A stretch of 63,822 bases of DNA, from NCBI GenBank assembly GCA_045837725.1, contig JBEWZL010000182.1, positions 1 to 63,822 on the forward strand, given 5' to 3'. This DNA comes from Vermamoeba vermiformis (taxonomy: Eukaryota; Tubulinea; Echinamoebida). Below are positions 35,863 through 48,000 of this stretch, in pieces. The number at the start of each line of letters is the position of its first letter. The first letter of the stretch is position 1. A program made the position numbers and the translations under genes. The notes below the pieces were generated by a model, which searched no databases, was not told where the DNA came from, and worked only from the letters and a program-made list of their open reading frames with translations.

Positions 35863-36509
35863 ATGCAAATTAATGGTATGGACGTCAATTGAATAGCGAA
35901 AGAATTGATTTTCTAATCAAGTTTTTTAGCAGATCCGGACAACGCTCCCACATCCTTGGAGTATTACCAAGGCTACATGTGGTTGGCTCAGATACTTGAC
36001 ACCGATCCAAGAAGTTACGACGAATCTACCTTCTGGATAATTGCGAATGCCTTGAATCGCTACGGTGCGTTGTTGTCCGGTCAATTTGCATATAGGAATG
36101 AGGAGCGTTATGCTTTTTACGTGCATCAAACGAAGCAGAAATTTGGTAAGCAAGGATGCAGACCTTTTCCTTTCCGCAATTGCTCCAGGCACAAAGGATA
36201 CGATTCGGAAGAAGGAGGGTGCCAAAAGCGCATTTATTCTTCACCGCGATACCGATCCGTTGTTCTCTATCAATACTGGATCGGCGCGAGACACAAATCC
36301 GATAACGAGGGCTATTCTTTACTCGTTATTTTGCCTTCCTCACGTGCTGGTAAGTAATGCCTGTATATAAGACCTTTAATTAATACTTTTCAGTCTCTAG
36401 ACGTCGTAAGAATCTTCTCAGCGCTGAATCTCCGACACTTGTGCCATCGATCGAGTCTGATTTTGCTCGGTGTGACCTCAATGATCTGTTCCCCGATCTA
36501 GATGCCTAA
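35863..36509 (+). CDS. Novel family member 2: short form without winged-helix tail
   Basis: ATG 35863 (MQIN), then an intron with branch CTAAT and acceptor TTTTTTAG gives ADPDNAPTSLEYYQGYMWLA. The family domain continues through YDESTFWIIANALNRYGALL, RPFPFRNCSRHKGYDSEEGG and VLYQYWIGARHKSDNEGYSL LVILPSSRA, which parallels the FPFED ... YIYKYWVG ... FAIFVVFRD core of the member at 36987. After one more intron the protein ends with a short acidic tail, SIESDFARCDLNDLFPDLDA. It lacks the linker, coil and winged-helix-like region, so it may act as a regulator or be a reduced copy. Confidence 0.6.
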
Positions 36510-36986
36510 GTCATATGGTCGGCATGCTTCCTTATCAAATTCTTGCTTTATTTAATGCTCGCAAAAAGCATTTTCTTTTTGTACATACTCTTTTAACGTT
36601 AGATCTAAGTCGGTCAATCTCTGTTTTTCCTTTCCCCTTGACTTACGCACTATACTAAGTCATGCAGAAGGGTTTTTTAATTGATTGATCAATAAAAACG
36701 ATTCTTTAATCAATTCATTTTCCATGGTCGACAAAATCCGCTTCAATGCCACTAAGTTGCGAGAATTTCCCGCCCGCTTTTCATACAAAGATACGCATAT
36801 ATGATAGAGATCTCCTAAATATCGACATGTTTAGATTTTAGGCCATTTTTAGATCAAGTAAAAAATTGTGAATCACAACACGGCAGCACGGCGTGTAAAA
36901 TATCGATTTAATAGAAACAAAAATGGACCGAATTATAATAACACGAATAATATCCACGTGTAACACGAGTGTGCGCCCGATCGACA
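36510..36986. promoter_or_regulatory. Intergenic region and probable promoter
   Basis: AT-rich, with polyadenylation-type AATAAA near 36692 and a TTAATTGATTGATCAAT inverted motif near 36678-36694. No gene seen. Confidence 0.35.
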
Positions 36987-38398
36987 ATGGAGCAGAACAG
37001 TGATTACGAAGAGGAAGAAAATATACTTTGGAATGGCTCGCAGGGTTTTAATATTAGCAATGGTATTAATTATTCCCATAATTATACTATAATTACGCAA
37101 TTATTCATAATTCTAAAGGATCAGAACCAAGTGAAGTTTTCGAAATTGACTCAAGTAAGGATTAAACGTAATGATAAGCTCTTCAGGTCTAACTATTATG
37201 ATCAGTTATATCGCACGATAGCTCTCCTGATGGCTTTCAATATCCCGACGAGAATAATTCAGCTCCGTCAAACGAATCTTCAAATCCAACAATCCCAGAA
37301 GAGTACTATCAATGGCTTCAATATCTAGATAATTGTCGTGGCAATCCTAAGCAAATAGCTGACCTGAATAGCACCAAAGCCTCTGCTCAGCTCGGTAGCT
37401 TGGTTCATTTCATCAATCTGCCCGATTTCGTTGCGATTCTTCAGCAGTATTATGGTTTTACAGAGTACAATAATGAACTGCATGGTATATTTATTCAACC
37501 TGCCATCAAAGAATTCAAGCAGGCACATGGATTTGACGAAGCCAACTTTCCGTTTGAAGACGCAGGTGGTCCTCAAAAAGGCAAACTGGCCAAGCATGGC
37601 TACATATATAAGTACTGGGTTGGTAAAGCAGACAACTCGTACAAAATGCGCAAGTTCTACAAGGAAAATGGGTTTGCTATCTTTGTCGTCTTTCGAGATG
37701 CGACTAGCCCCAATTCAAGCCCCTCCGCAAGCTCCGAAATCAAGCTTGATACTGAACCTGTAAATAAGAAGCCGCGAGTTGGAGGTAAGCGAACGACTTT
37801 CAGATGAGCCAAAACTAAAATTGATAAATTGCATCCAGGCAACAGCCCGTTCCCAAACTCCGAAGCTAGCAGCGAGGTATCATCCCCTACGAGGCTGTCC
37901 AATACCCAACCTACGTACAACACTGGCTCTAACACCAATTACTATGGAACTGGATCGCCGACACCGACTAATTATAGCCAACAACCAACGCAACCTATTG
38001 GCGCTAATAATAGCAACAATTCACCTGCCAATCCTTTGCATTCCCCAGAGCACTTAAGCAATCGCATTGACTCGTTGTCTGACCGCGTTGACGATCTGAC
38101 TGGCCGCATGATGAAAGTGGAACTGAACGACTCTAAGAAGAGTGTTACTGTGACCACGCTTCAACGCAGACTAGGCGCATTAGTACTGCAAGTGCTCAGA
38201 GAGAACGGTGGTCGACATCAGCTGGGCAAGCCTCTTGCTACGAAAGTCAGAAAACTCTTCGGTGGATCGCTGGACACAAAAACCGTTAATAACTTGTTGT
38301 ATACTGTACTCGAACCTCTTGGTATTGTCCAATTGCAGGACAAAGAGTGGGTCTTGATCGACGAAGAGAAAGCAAAAGAATTTGAAAAACGGGAGTAG
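36987..38398 (+). CDS. Novel family member 3: full form with coiled coil and winged-helix-like tail
   Basis: ATG 36987 starts MEQNSDYEEEENILWNGSQG. Introns at 37063-37119 and about 37157-37215 (acceptor ATGATCAG) bring in ISHDSSPDGFQYPDENNSAP. The family domain runs from EEYYQWLQYLDNCRGNPKQI through DFVAILQQYYGFTEYNNELH, FPFEDAGGPQKGKLAKHGYI and YKYWVGKADNSYKMRKFYKE to GFAIFVVFRD. A basic NKKPRVGG patch may be a nuclear signal. An Asn/Ser/Pro/Thr-rich linker, a heptad segment (LSNRIDSLSDRVDDLTGRMM) and a last domain LRENGGRHQLGKPLATKVRK, NNLLYTVLEPLGIVQL, DKEWVLIDEEKAKEFEKRE follow, the last resembling a winged helix. The whole suggests a transcription-type regulator (inference). Intact throughout. 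Confidence 0.7.
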
Positions 38399-38731
38399 AT
38401 CTCGTTCTCGCGGGATTGCTCGCTTGAATTCTGTTGCATTTTGTCATTTTCTTTTTTTAGAACGTTTTTTTTTAATGCTCGCTAGTTTTTTGTGCCTTGT
38501 CGCTTTATTATGTTCTCCTTGTACCGTACAGACAAACGCACCTTTTTTATAGCGATCTAATGCCTTGTAAATAAACCTTCAACAAACATTCTAACTAGGT
38601 TAGGTATCTCCTATCTTTAATTGTAGAAGTCGCTTCAGGATCCATTTCGGTCAGATCAAAAAGATGCTGCATCAATTTTCATCTGAAACGAAAACTAGTT
38701 CGTGTTCAAATTGTTTATTATTTACAATTTA
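38399..38731. other. Convergent 3' ends
   Basis: T-rich stretch between the plus-strand family member 3 and the minus-strand LRR gene. It holds AATAAA-like signals (AAATAAACC near 38570) and no gene. Confidence 0.5.
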
Positions 38732-39772
38732 CTATGTACAATAGAGGTCTTCATTGACTTGCAGGAATTCTTCGTAGCCAGTACGCGGTGGTGGAAATTT
38801 CGAAGCTTTTAACATCATAGTGCTCGTATTGTTTCGTATTCGAGGCAAGAATACTTCGATATTATTCTGAAAGCACGCAAATATCAATAATTTAGATAAT
38901 TGCGTCAATTCTGACGGAATTATTCGAAGTCCTGCTTTGCTCACATCCAGCCGTTCTAATCTCGTTAATTTCAGCAAATTAATCGGCATTCTGTGCAATG
39001 GATTGCCTCCCATAGAGATAACTTCCAAATTAGTCATATTTTCCATATCAGGCAGATCCTTCAAAGCGTTGTACGCGATCCGCAACGAAGTCAAATTTCT
39101 TAATTTGGTAATCGAGTGCGGAATTTCTTTCAGCTTATTCATCGTCAATTCCAAGCCCATTAAATTGGTCAATTTTTTGAATATGTATTCGGGCACTTCT
39201 GTCAAATTATTGCTCGCGGATGCAAGTACCGTCAAATTTGTTAGGCTCCGCAGGTCCGGTAATTGATCCAAATAATTATGTCCAAGATCTAGTGCCACCA
39301 AATTCGTCATATTACTAATTTGAGACGGAATTTCTCCTCTTGTGCAGATCGACAGAGAATCCAGATTTGTTAACTGTTCGAAGCCTTCAGGAAATGTTCT
39401 GATTGGTGCAACTATTTGCAGCTCTCTTAAGTTGGTTAATAGTGTGATTTCGTTGGGCAAAGAGGTGAAAGCGCCTTCAAGTTCGACGCGCGTCAGATGG
39501 ATCAGATCTCCAAGGGCTGCTGGAGGAGATTGAGAGAGATAATTCAGCTCTAATCTGCCACTGCCTTTAACGGCGTCCTATAGTAATATAATTATTAAGC
39601 AATGGCGTAATTATAAAGAGGAAACATTTCTGTAATTTTTGAAAAATAATTGTTAAAATATTTAACGAGCCAGATCCAGCTTTAATAACAAGCTAACACA
39701 CTAAACCTAGAATATATGAATTTTTAATAATATTTACCTCCATTCTTGTTTTAAGGTGACGTCTTCTTCCAT
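38732..39772 (-). CDS. Leucine-rich repeat protein
   Basis: ATG at 39772 starts MEEDVTLKQEWR. After an intron, exon 2 reads VKGSGRLELNYLSQSPPAAL and then about ten 23-residue LRRs: LPNEITLLTNLRELQIV, FPEGFEQLTNLDSLSI, IPSQISNMTNLVALDLGHN, LPDLRSLTNLTVLASASNN, LTEVPEYIFKKLTNLMGLEL, IPHSITKLRNLTSLRIAYN and so on. The repeat type is the intracellular Shoc2/Ras-group style (LPxxIxxLxNLxxL). It ends with GYEEFLQVNEDLYCT. No kinase or other catalytic domain is attached. It is about 265 residues, a small adaptor or scaffold, partner unknown. Confidence 0.85.
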
Positions 39773-40102
39773 TTTAATTGATAGATCGAGTTTGTTCTTA
39801 GCTTGATAATGTAGTTGGCTGATTAACAGTTTAAATTTATTATCACCTGTGTTCTTTTGATAAGTGATGCATGATAATGTGTGTTTCTTTGCGTGACTTA
39901 AAAATACGATTGATGGACAAGATCGAAAAGTTTTGATGGACACTTGAACCAAAATGGAAGTAGTCCATTATACTCATAATTTATGTATATTGACAAGCGA
40001 TGTCACGCTATATTATTTCAATTTCATTTGGATCTGATTGTGCACGGATTAATTGTTTGAAGGCTCGATCTAGTCTTTTGTAGCGAATAGTTTACATTTT
40101 AT
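39773..40102. other. Intergenic region
   Basis: AT-rich, no gene supported. A 72-codon minus-strand frame overlapping the LRR start is leader sequence. The 3' end of the coronin-MORN gene follows. Confidence 0.4.
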
Positions 40103-43100
40103 TTACAGACGCTGACCGTTCTTCCATTCAGCCTCGTATTGTTTGCCTTTAACTTTATATACACCTTTGCCATGCATCTTATCGTGCCTCCAGCCACCAA
40201 CGTGTGTCGATCCGTCGCTGAACACGTAAGTGCCTTGACCATCTCGCTTATCATCACGGAACTCGCCGTCGTAGCTCTCGCCGCTCTTCCACGTCATCTT
40301 TCCCTAAGACAAATAGAATCAGTAACTACGAACCAAAAAGTCGGAATGGATCTGGACCGAATCTAGTCAACCGGGTCGAAGTTTGTAACCTTAAAATAAG
40401 GCAATGGTATCGATTTATACACTCACCTTGCCATGTCTCTTGCCGTGCTTCCAAGTACCAACGTATTTGTCGCCGTTGGACCATTTGTACGTGCCAACAA
40501 CCACGCCTGAGGACTCGTCTTTCGATTCAAATTCAAAGCTACAAATAGAACAAAACTCTATTAGTACCCTATATATATAACACCAGTGTGGCCTATTATA
40601 CTTACACATCACCGTCAGCGAACTTATACGTGCCCTTGGTGAGTTTATTAGCCTCCCAATAACCGTCAAGCACATCCATCTCTACAAAGGCAAAAAGTTA
40701 TTTCTCTATTCTTTAATACCATATAGGCGCTTATATTATACTTACTGGAAGAGCCTTTGACCGGCAATTTGATCGCACCTTTGCCGTGTCGTTTGTTCTG
40801 GGCCCATTCACCTTCGTAGATCGAGTTGTCCTTGGCACACTTCAACGTGCCCTGTCCCTCCATGACGTCACTCTTGAAGTTGCCGTCGTACGTACTGCCG
40901 TCAGGGAACGTTTCAACTTGTTTGCCTTCTTTTTTCTTAACCTCGGCTTTAGGCTCAGCAGATTCAACATTGACCGTCGGCAGCTCTCGCGAGGAACGAG
41001 TGAACTGCAGCTTTGGAATGACGAACTCAATGGGCTCTTCAGGTTCAGCTGTAGAGCCACCTGAAGCTTTGATCTGCGCTTTTTCTTCTCGATCTAAAAT
41101 AAATTGTCAGTACAAACCCGAGCTTGTCAAAGAAAAAATGTCTTTACAATGATGCTAGTATTTGTGTATAGTCTTACCTTTCTTGCCGGGATCGACTTCA
41201 TAGATCGAAACGGATCCTTCAGGCTTCAAGCTGATCAAGGGTGGATCGGCGTTCTTGCCCTTGAACCACTCTTTAGCACTCAGACCAGGCTCGCCACTAA
41301 ATGTAGGTGGGTAGATATCTTCTTGAAACACGTTGTTATTAGTGTCCCTGCGCGGTACTTGGAACATCAAGTGCTCGATCTTGTCGATCGACAACTTGGC
41401 AAATCGAATGATCTCGCACGACAAGACATCAACGGAGCGCGGAGGGAACGAGATGATGTCACTCTGAGGCGAAGTGCTCTTATAGTCCGTCAAGTAGTGG
41501 CACACTGACGCATCATCAACAACTTCGTACGCGCGAATGACCGCATCTCCCTTGAGGAAAAAAAATGTTAGAGAAATGTGGAAGTAATGTTAGGGATTGT
41601 ATTTAAAACGTAAAAAGAATAAGTAGGTTGTGGAGGAAGTGTATAGATTGACAGCACACATATAATTCACTATCAATTGATGATACCCCTCAGCTTTGTT
41701 GTTCTCCAGAGAATAGATTAAGGAATGAACATCCTTGAACAAGCAATAAATTGCCTGCCATGTAATCATCCTTGACCGTCTTTGGAGGTGAATTTTGAAA
41801 AGTTGGATCGGATGAGAGGATCCCGCCAAAATTACTACGAAGTAACCGACGAGATTAATACTGTTACATTATCTAACAGCACTCACCACGCGCCAAGTAT
41901 ACTCATACGCGACATATCCATTATCAATGACTTACCTTGCCAGCGAGAAATACAATGTTGGTTCCCATCTCGAAGAACGGCAATATGGGACCAGGTTGCG
42001 TGTCAACGACGGTGGTTTTCAGACTGTTATTATCTGTCAGTACTAGTACTAATATGATATGGAGTAGGTGGCGGGTAGTACCTGTTCGTTACGTTTCTAA
42101 CGTCCCAAATAGAAAACTCGCGTTCTCCTTGCTTGTTGAAACCAGTAGTGATCAGCTGATCTCTTTTACCGAGCCACGAAGCACGAAAACCTTTCGAGTT
42201 TTGGTGCGTCGGGCATTCCTGTATACATAATGAATATTAGTGATTGAGATCTTGAGGCTGAAAAAGATTTGCGGTGTGCATTTGAGATGCGAGAAAAGAA
42301 TTTATCCTCCCCTAGGATCCGCGAATGCTACTGAATTAAGCAGTAACGGACTAAAAAAGAGGAATACGGTGCTATGTATATCATTAGTTATCAGACTTAC
42401 TGCAGTCATCTTCTTGTTTCTCGGATCCCAGAAGCGCATGATCTTGTCCTTGCATGAAGTGACCAATGTGCTGCCGTCCCAGTTCCAAGTGATCGACTGC
42501 ACAATGTCCGTGTGAGTGCCTTCAATCGATATCATCTCTTTCTTGTGCTCGAGATCAAAGAACTTGACATTGACGTCACGAGATGTGGTGATCAGCACAT
42601 TCTTGGCAACAGGATGGAAGTGCACACTGAAGATTCTGTTCTTATTGTTGCCTAAAAAAAGGGTGATATGAGCGATTATACTAACGAATAAGCTTATAAA
42701 ATAAGATTTTGAGGGATTAGATCTTGGATTTTCAGTTCTGAATGATCGTTTTGTGAAGAAGGAGCTTCAATCTGTATGCTGGCAATACGTACCAGAAAAC
42801 TCCATGTCACACTCGGTGATCTTTTCCTTGAGCATGTCGTTCTTCAAATCCGGCAGACGCCAAACACGGATGTAGGACGAATCTGCAGTGACTAGGAGAT
42901 TGTTCTCAAAAGGACTGAGTTCAAAATCCGCCATGCCCTTATTGTGTGTCTCGATCTAAAACAAAATAATAATTAACACTGATACGAGAGCTGAGAAAAG
43001 CTGTAGAGGAAGGGATGTGGATGCGTTACGCACTCGTAGTTACGAAGCGTCAGGTTTGATCCACCTGCGACTCAACGACCGAGCATCAACACAGGCGATG

Positions 43101-43558
43101 TTGTACTTACCAAGGGAACATTGGAGGGCACTTTGGCAGCGATCTTCGGGTTGTCACCATCTCGGACGGGAAAGACACCGATAGCACCAAATCCAGACGT
43201 TTGCCAATCGACGCAATAATATGAATTATTTGCACGCAAGGCATTCGTGTCTCGGCTGACTTTTGGCTGTTGAAGAAGGAATAATTAGCATCCGATCGGA
43301 TTTTAAAAAACAAAAAAATCTAACAATTTTTAGAATCGCCCAAGTATTAACCGACTATAATTTACTGAACGATGTGCCATTATTTAATAAATTACCTTTA
43401 ATCCTTCATAGCCACATTTCGATCGAACAGTAGCAAAAATATTTCTGAACCTAATAGAGAAGGAAGATTAATTACTATACTTGTACAATATTAACGGGTT
43501 ATGCGTACACTCTGAGATATTAAAGTGCTTACTTTGAGCTACGCACGACTTCCACCAT
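40103..43558 (-). CDS. Coronin with C-terminal MORN repeats (fusion)
   Basis: Coronins bind F-actin and control Arp2/3 and cofilin. ATG at 43558 gives the classic start MVEVVRSSKFRNIFATVRSK, with the exon junction in frame. The WD40 propeller follows: NALRANNSYYCVDWQTSGFG, DFELSPFENNLLVTADSSYI, RVWRLPDLKND, VHFHPVAKNVLITTSRDVNV, SITWNWDGSTLVTSCKDKIM RFWDPR. The coronin signature tail is complete: CHYLTDYKSTSPQSDIISFP, PRRDTNNNVFQEDIYPP, EEWF-type KEWFKGKNADPPLISLKPEG. Where short coronins have a coiled coil, a charged linker leads into seven or eight MORN repeats (YDGNFKSDVMEGQG, YEGEWAQNKRHGKG, YVGTWKHGKRHGKG, YDGEFRDDKRDGQG, HVGGWRHDKMHGKG, YEAEWKNGQRL). The two halves are joined by a phase-consistent intron of about 80 bases near 41099-41178, so this is one gene. 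MORN repeats bind membranes or lipids, suggesting a membrane-tethered coronin. Confidence 0.88.
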
Positions 43559-43764
43559 CTAGGGCCAACTTATGGACGTTTCTAATGTACAAAAATAAAT
43601 ACAAGTATAATACAAATGTAATAACACGATGAGAGCTATTAACTATAATACAAATGGTTTGTGCTCGACATCGTGTTAATAAGATTGAGAAATAAAAATC
43701 AAGGCTCGAAAAAATAACAACGATTTTTTTGACCAATCAAATTACGCACGCCCAAACGAGCACC

Positions 43765-44579
43765 ATGTCAGCAATAGTAACGACTAAGAAAGAAATTAAT
43801 GAGGCGTGCCTGGACTTCATGTTGATGGAGATGGTAGAGACGGTCGTGAGGACATCTGATCCTTCAGCAGAGACAGTCAATTTCAAACTCGAGCGAATGG
43901 GTTTTAGAGTGGGCCAAAAATTAGGAGAAAGGTAACATATCGCAATACTATGCGTATTATTTGTTGAGGACGCAATGTAATAATAACCCTAATTTTTCGT
44001 ATTTTAGATTTACAAAGGACCGCCCAAGCTTCCCAGATACATTAGAAACTATTAAATTTATTTGCAAAGAATTTTGGATCACGTTATTTAAGAAGCAAGT
44101 TGATAATCTGAGGACAAACAGAAAGGTAAGATCCGGATCATTATTTCATTGTATTGAGCGTCAATTTATACTCCAATGATACTGTATTGACACGCCAACG
44201 TATCTTATATTTAATAACGTTGAATATAGTGAATAATGAAATTGTTTAAATGTTATTTCATCGTGACGTAGGCAGCTAATTAATTGCTTTGCGCAGGGTG
44301 TCTTCGTGCTACAAGACAACAAATTCCGTTGGTTAACTCACGTCTCGACTGCCGACCCCGAGTCCGCGAAGGTCTTATCCGAAAAGTACTTAATCTTCCC
44401 TTGTGGTATTATCCGAGGAATGCTTTCTGTCGTGGGTATCAACGCAACAGTATCTGCTGAAATCTCCGCTGTGCCAGCTTGTAAGTGCCTTAATATAGTA
44501 ATACTATAGTAGTACAGTATCCATAACGCAATTGTTTATTACAGGCACTTTTACAGTGAAAGAAAAAGTACCTTCGTAG
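43765..44579 (+). CDS. TRAPP complex subunit 6 (TRAPPC6/Trs33)
   Basis: TRAPP is the multisubunit GEF for Rab1/Ypt1 in ER-Golgi traffic, and this small subunit of the Bet3 fold pairs with Bet3. ATG 43765 starts MSAIVTTKKEINEACLDFML. Family features are LMEMVETVVRTSDPSAETVN, LERMGFRVGQKLGERFTKDR, DTLETIKFICKEFWITLFKK QVDNLRTNRKGVFVLQDNKF, FPCGIIRGMLSVVGINATVS and the ending FTVKEKVPS. There are four exons, with an intron of about 155 bases before GVFVLQDN. Length about 165 residues matches the family. It is transcribed away from the coronin gene. Confidence 0.92.
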
Positions 44580-45071
44580 ACACATGCCTTGCTTGACCGA
44601 TAATAGTCCACAGTATGCCCTGTTAACTCCCAAAACATTCTTGTAATTATGCAGCTGGGTGCTTCAACACCATTTGTACATTTTAACTTCTTATAAAATC
44701 GATGTAATAATACAAACGTCGTGGCAACTTGCGATCTCGTTCAGATCTGTTCTGCACTTGCACGCGAAGCCCAACTCTTTCAATAAGTAATACACCATTT
44801 TTCGTTCATAGCAAGATGTGCTTTGCCTAAAATAATGCTAAAATCGCGTTTCGTCTCTTCACCGAGAGTAATTAAATTGTGACCGTTTTTCTCCGCTATT
44901 AGACCGCGAAAACAAGAGTGAAGACAACAAGACGAAGGACTATAACGTTGTTGTGGATCCTCACAGATCTGTATATTAGTATATATATTCATTGTATATT
45001 GTCGGACTCCGATTTTTTGTTGGAGCTATTGGATTTGATCAGAATCTAACGGTCAACAAATTATATTAGAT
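44580..45071. promoter_or_regulatory. Promoter region of the kinesin gene
   Basis: No gene seen. The last 70 bases before ATG 45072 are AT-rich with TATATATATTCATTG near 44978. Short frames on the minus strand have no family resemblance. Confidence 0.4.
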
Positions 45072-48000
45072 ATGGGAGACGCCAGTGTAAGTTGAATTAT
45101 TAATTATGGATGCAGAAAAAGCAAATTTGGAAGCAGTTCAGAGCCATGGCTGATTTTTAGATCAAATCTAATATTGAATATGCTACGCTTTCTTTCAATG
45201 GAGAGTTAATATTGCAATAATTAATTATATCGCATTAATAACACTATTATTACCAAAAACGCGAGCGGCGTAAAAATTATTTTTGGAATTTCAATCTGAC
45301 TGCGAGCAAATCTTTATCAATAGCCCAATAATTAAATAACAATGAATATTGTAATTTAAGATATGTACTTTATTCGAGGCATTGTATCATTAATCTGTAC
45401 CTCCTTTCTGAATATTATTGTTCCTTTTCGTAAACTTCCCATCCGTTTCGAAATTGCCGAGTACTAACAGCTTTCGATTATTAGGTACGCGTTATTTGCC
45501 GATTTAGGCCAATTAACGCTCGAGAACAACGAGAGGAGGTTGATGATGATAAGTCTAAGGCCCAAATCAAATTCGTTAACACGGATACGATCGACATCAT
45601 CCAGCCGGGAAAGGAGAAATTGAACTTTACTTTCGATAGAGTCTTCCATTCAAATGCTCTTCAACAAGATATCTTTAATTTAGCAGCTAAAGATACCGTG
45701 GAGTAAGTTCTTTTTCGTTTTGCGCATCTTGCAAGTTACCGTTACAAAAAGTCGAACTTAAAGTCTTTATTACGAATTACTGCAAAGATTATCGTTATTG
45801 CACGAGTATAGGCTAATTTTACCTTATTAGTGATGTACTGCAAGGTTACAACGGTACAATCTTTGCTTACGGTCAAACTGGTGCCGGCAAAAGCTTTACT
45901 ATGTTTGGTCCCGATATTTCAGAGGATGATATGAAAGGTACTTACCAATACTATATTATCCGCCTATTAGCATCTCTAACAATGGATCTGCAGGTATTAT
46001 TCCTCGTGCATGTTCGCACATCTTCCAGCACATTGCCGAAGACACCTCAGGCACAGAATACACGATCAAGTGTTCGTTCTTGGAAATTTACAAAGAAGTT
46101 ATCAGGGATTTGTTGAATCCTAAGGGTAACAACTTGAAAGTCCGAGAAACCCCGAGCAAAGGTGTTTGGGTCGATGAGCTAAGCGAAGTGGTACGTAGAG
46201 CTATGATTTATATTATAGGCATTGTACTAACGTGGTTGTAGTTTGTTACATGCGAACAAGAAGTGTTGGATCTGATCAAGCTCGGAGAGAAGTTCCGAGC
46301 AGTCAGCAGCACGCAAATGAACGCAGTCAGTTCTCGCTCTCATAGGTACGTTATCTATCCTTCACCCACGTTTCAAATACAAATATCTTACGCGTTTGCA
46401 GTTTGTTCATCTTGTCGTTGACGCAAAAGTCACGTGATGGCACTACTAAAATGGGCAAGTTGAACTTGGCTGATTTGGCTGGAAGTGAAAAAGTCGGCAA
46501 GACTGGTGCTTCTGGCGAGACCCTCGAAGAAGCCAAGAAGATCAATCAGTCCCTCTCGGCACTCGGTAACTGCATCAACGCGTTGACGAAGGCTAAGAAA
46601 GGTCACGTGCCTTATCGTGACAGCAAGTTGACTTTCATTTTGCGAGAGTCGCTCGGAGGCAATGCAAAGACGACTTTAGTTATTGCTTGTTCTCCTCATG
46701 CTGTAAGTAGATCCAGCTTTCCATTGCTGCAAGTACTAACCTTGCCGTGTAGTTCAACTTGGAAGAGACCATCTCAACATTGCGTTTCGGTCAACGAGCC
46801 AAGTCCATCAAGAACAAGGCGAAGATCAACCAAGAGCGCAGTGTGGCCGAATTGGAAGCTATTATCGACAAGATGCGTGCAGAGATCACAAAGCTTCGTG
46901 CGTACAATGAAGCTTTGGAGCGCGAGCTTGTTGCTGCTAAGGGCTCAGACTTCAACATTGACGAGTTCAGGAAGAAGTTGATGGGTGACTTGGCCAAACG
47001 ACAGCAACAGGTCGAACCGCCAACTTCTCCGCGACCGAGAGGAGACGGAGATGACGACGCTTCATCAGTTGCATCAGACGACTCAGACGCTAGCAACACT
47101 AACTTGGACGTGCCTTCGCGCGAACCTTCGAGCACACAGTTCTTGTCGCCGATGCCTACGAAGACACGACCCAATCTTTTGACGCCTCAGACGCCTAGCA
47201 CCCCAACACATTTTGGCGGCAATTCTATTCCTGCAACACCTTCATCCCCCTCACCGTTCGCGTAAGTATCGTTCACTATACAAGCAGCCCTTCTAATAGT
47301 ATCTTTGTAGTAACTTCGACGCTTATGATCCTATGGCTATGATCGAGATGCAATTGGCGTACGACAAGCTGAAAGAAGAAAAAGATATCCAGATCCAGGA
47401 CTTGAAAGAAGAGCTCTCGCAGTTGCGCGAAGAACTTGAACGTGCAAACGCCCAACAAAACACTGAAGAGACTAAAAGCGAAGACAACTCGTCGTTGGTC
47501 GCGCAGCTTGAGTCTCAAAAGCAAGAATTTGAAGCGCACAAGAGCAAGATGGAATACGAAGCGAAACAAAGTGCGTTGCAAATGGAGACTGCGACGTCTA
47601 GTTTGGCAATTTTGAAAGAAGACAATGAAAATCTTCGACAGACGCTGGACAAGACGACGGGCAAAGTGAGCGAGTTGAGCCAAGAGAACGAGACTTTGAA
47701 AGAGCAGAAGAACGAGCTGGAGCTCAAGATTAAGACTATGGAGAGCCAAGTCCAACAGCTTAATCAACGTGTCTCGAGCTTCGAACAAAATGGTACGGAT
47801 CCGAGTTAAAACATTCAATTTTTTTGACGGTTGTACTAACTCTATATTTCAATAGCCACCGCGCATGCCCAAGAAAAACAAGAGTCGCTTAAACAGCAAC
47901 AAGAGAAAGACGAAAACATTCAAAAGCTGCAAGAGTCGATTGCGGTCTTAGAAGACGATTACAACGCCTTGACCGGTGAAATGAACGAAGCGCAAGGCAA

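Noticed and set aside
40103-41098. Separate MORN gene behind coronin
   Set aside because: The intron joining the halves is short and in phase, and there is no start, stop or intergenic space between them.
41590-41938. Possible insertion between coronin exons
   Set aside because: The intron is about 390 bases, longer than others in the gene, but I see no repeats or coding remains that would support an element.
43020-43095. tRNA-like stretch (CAGGTTTGATCCACCTG)
   Set aside because: The arm does not extend to a cloverleaf, and it lies in an intron of the coronin gene. No D-arm or anticodon arm is visible.
47276-47818. Long minus-strand frame of 180 codons in the kinesin stalk
   Set aside because: Leu/Phe/Arg-rich antisense of a Glu/Lys/Gln-rich coiled coil, a common artefact.
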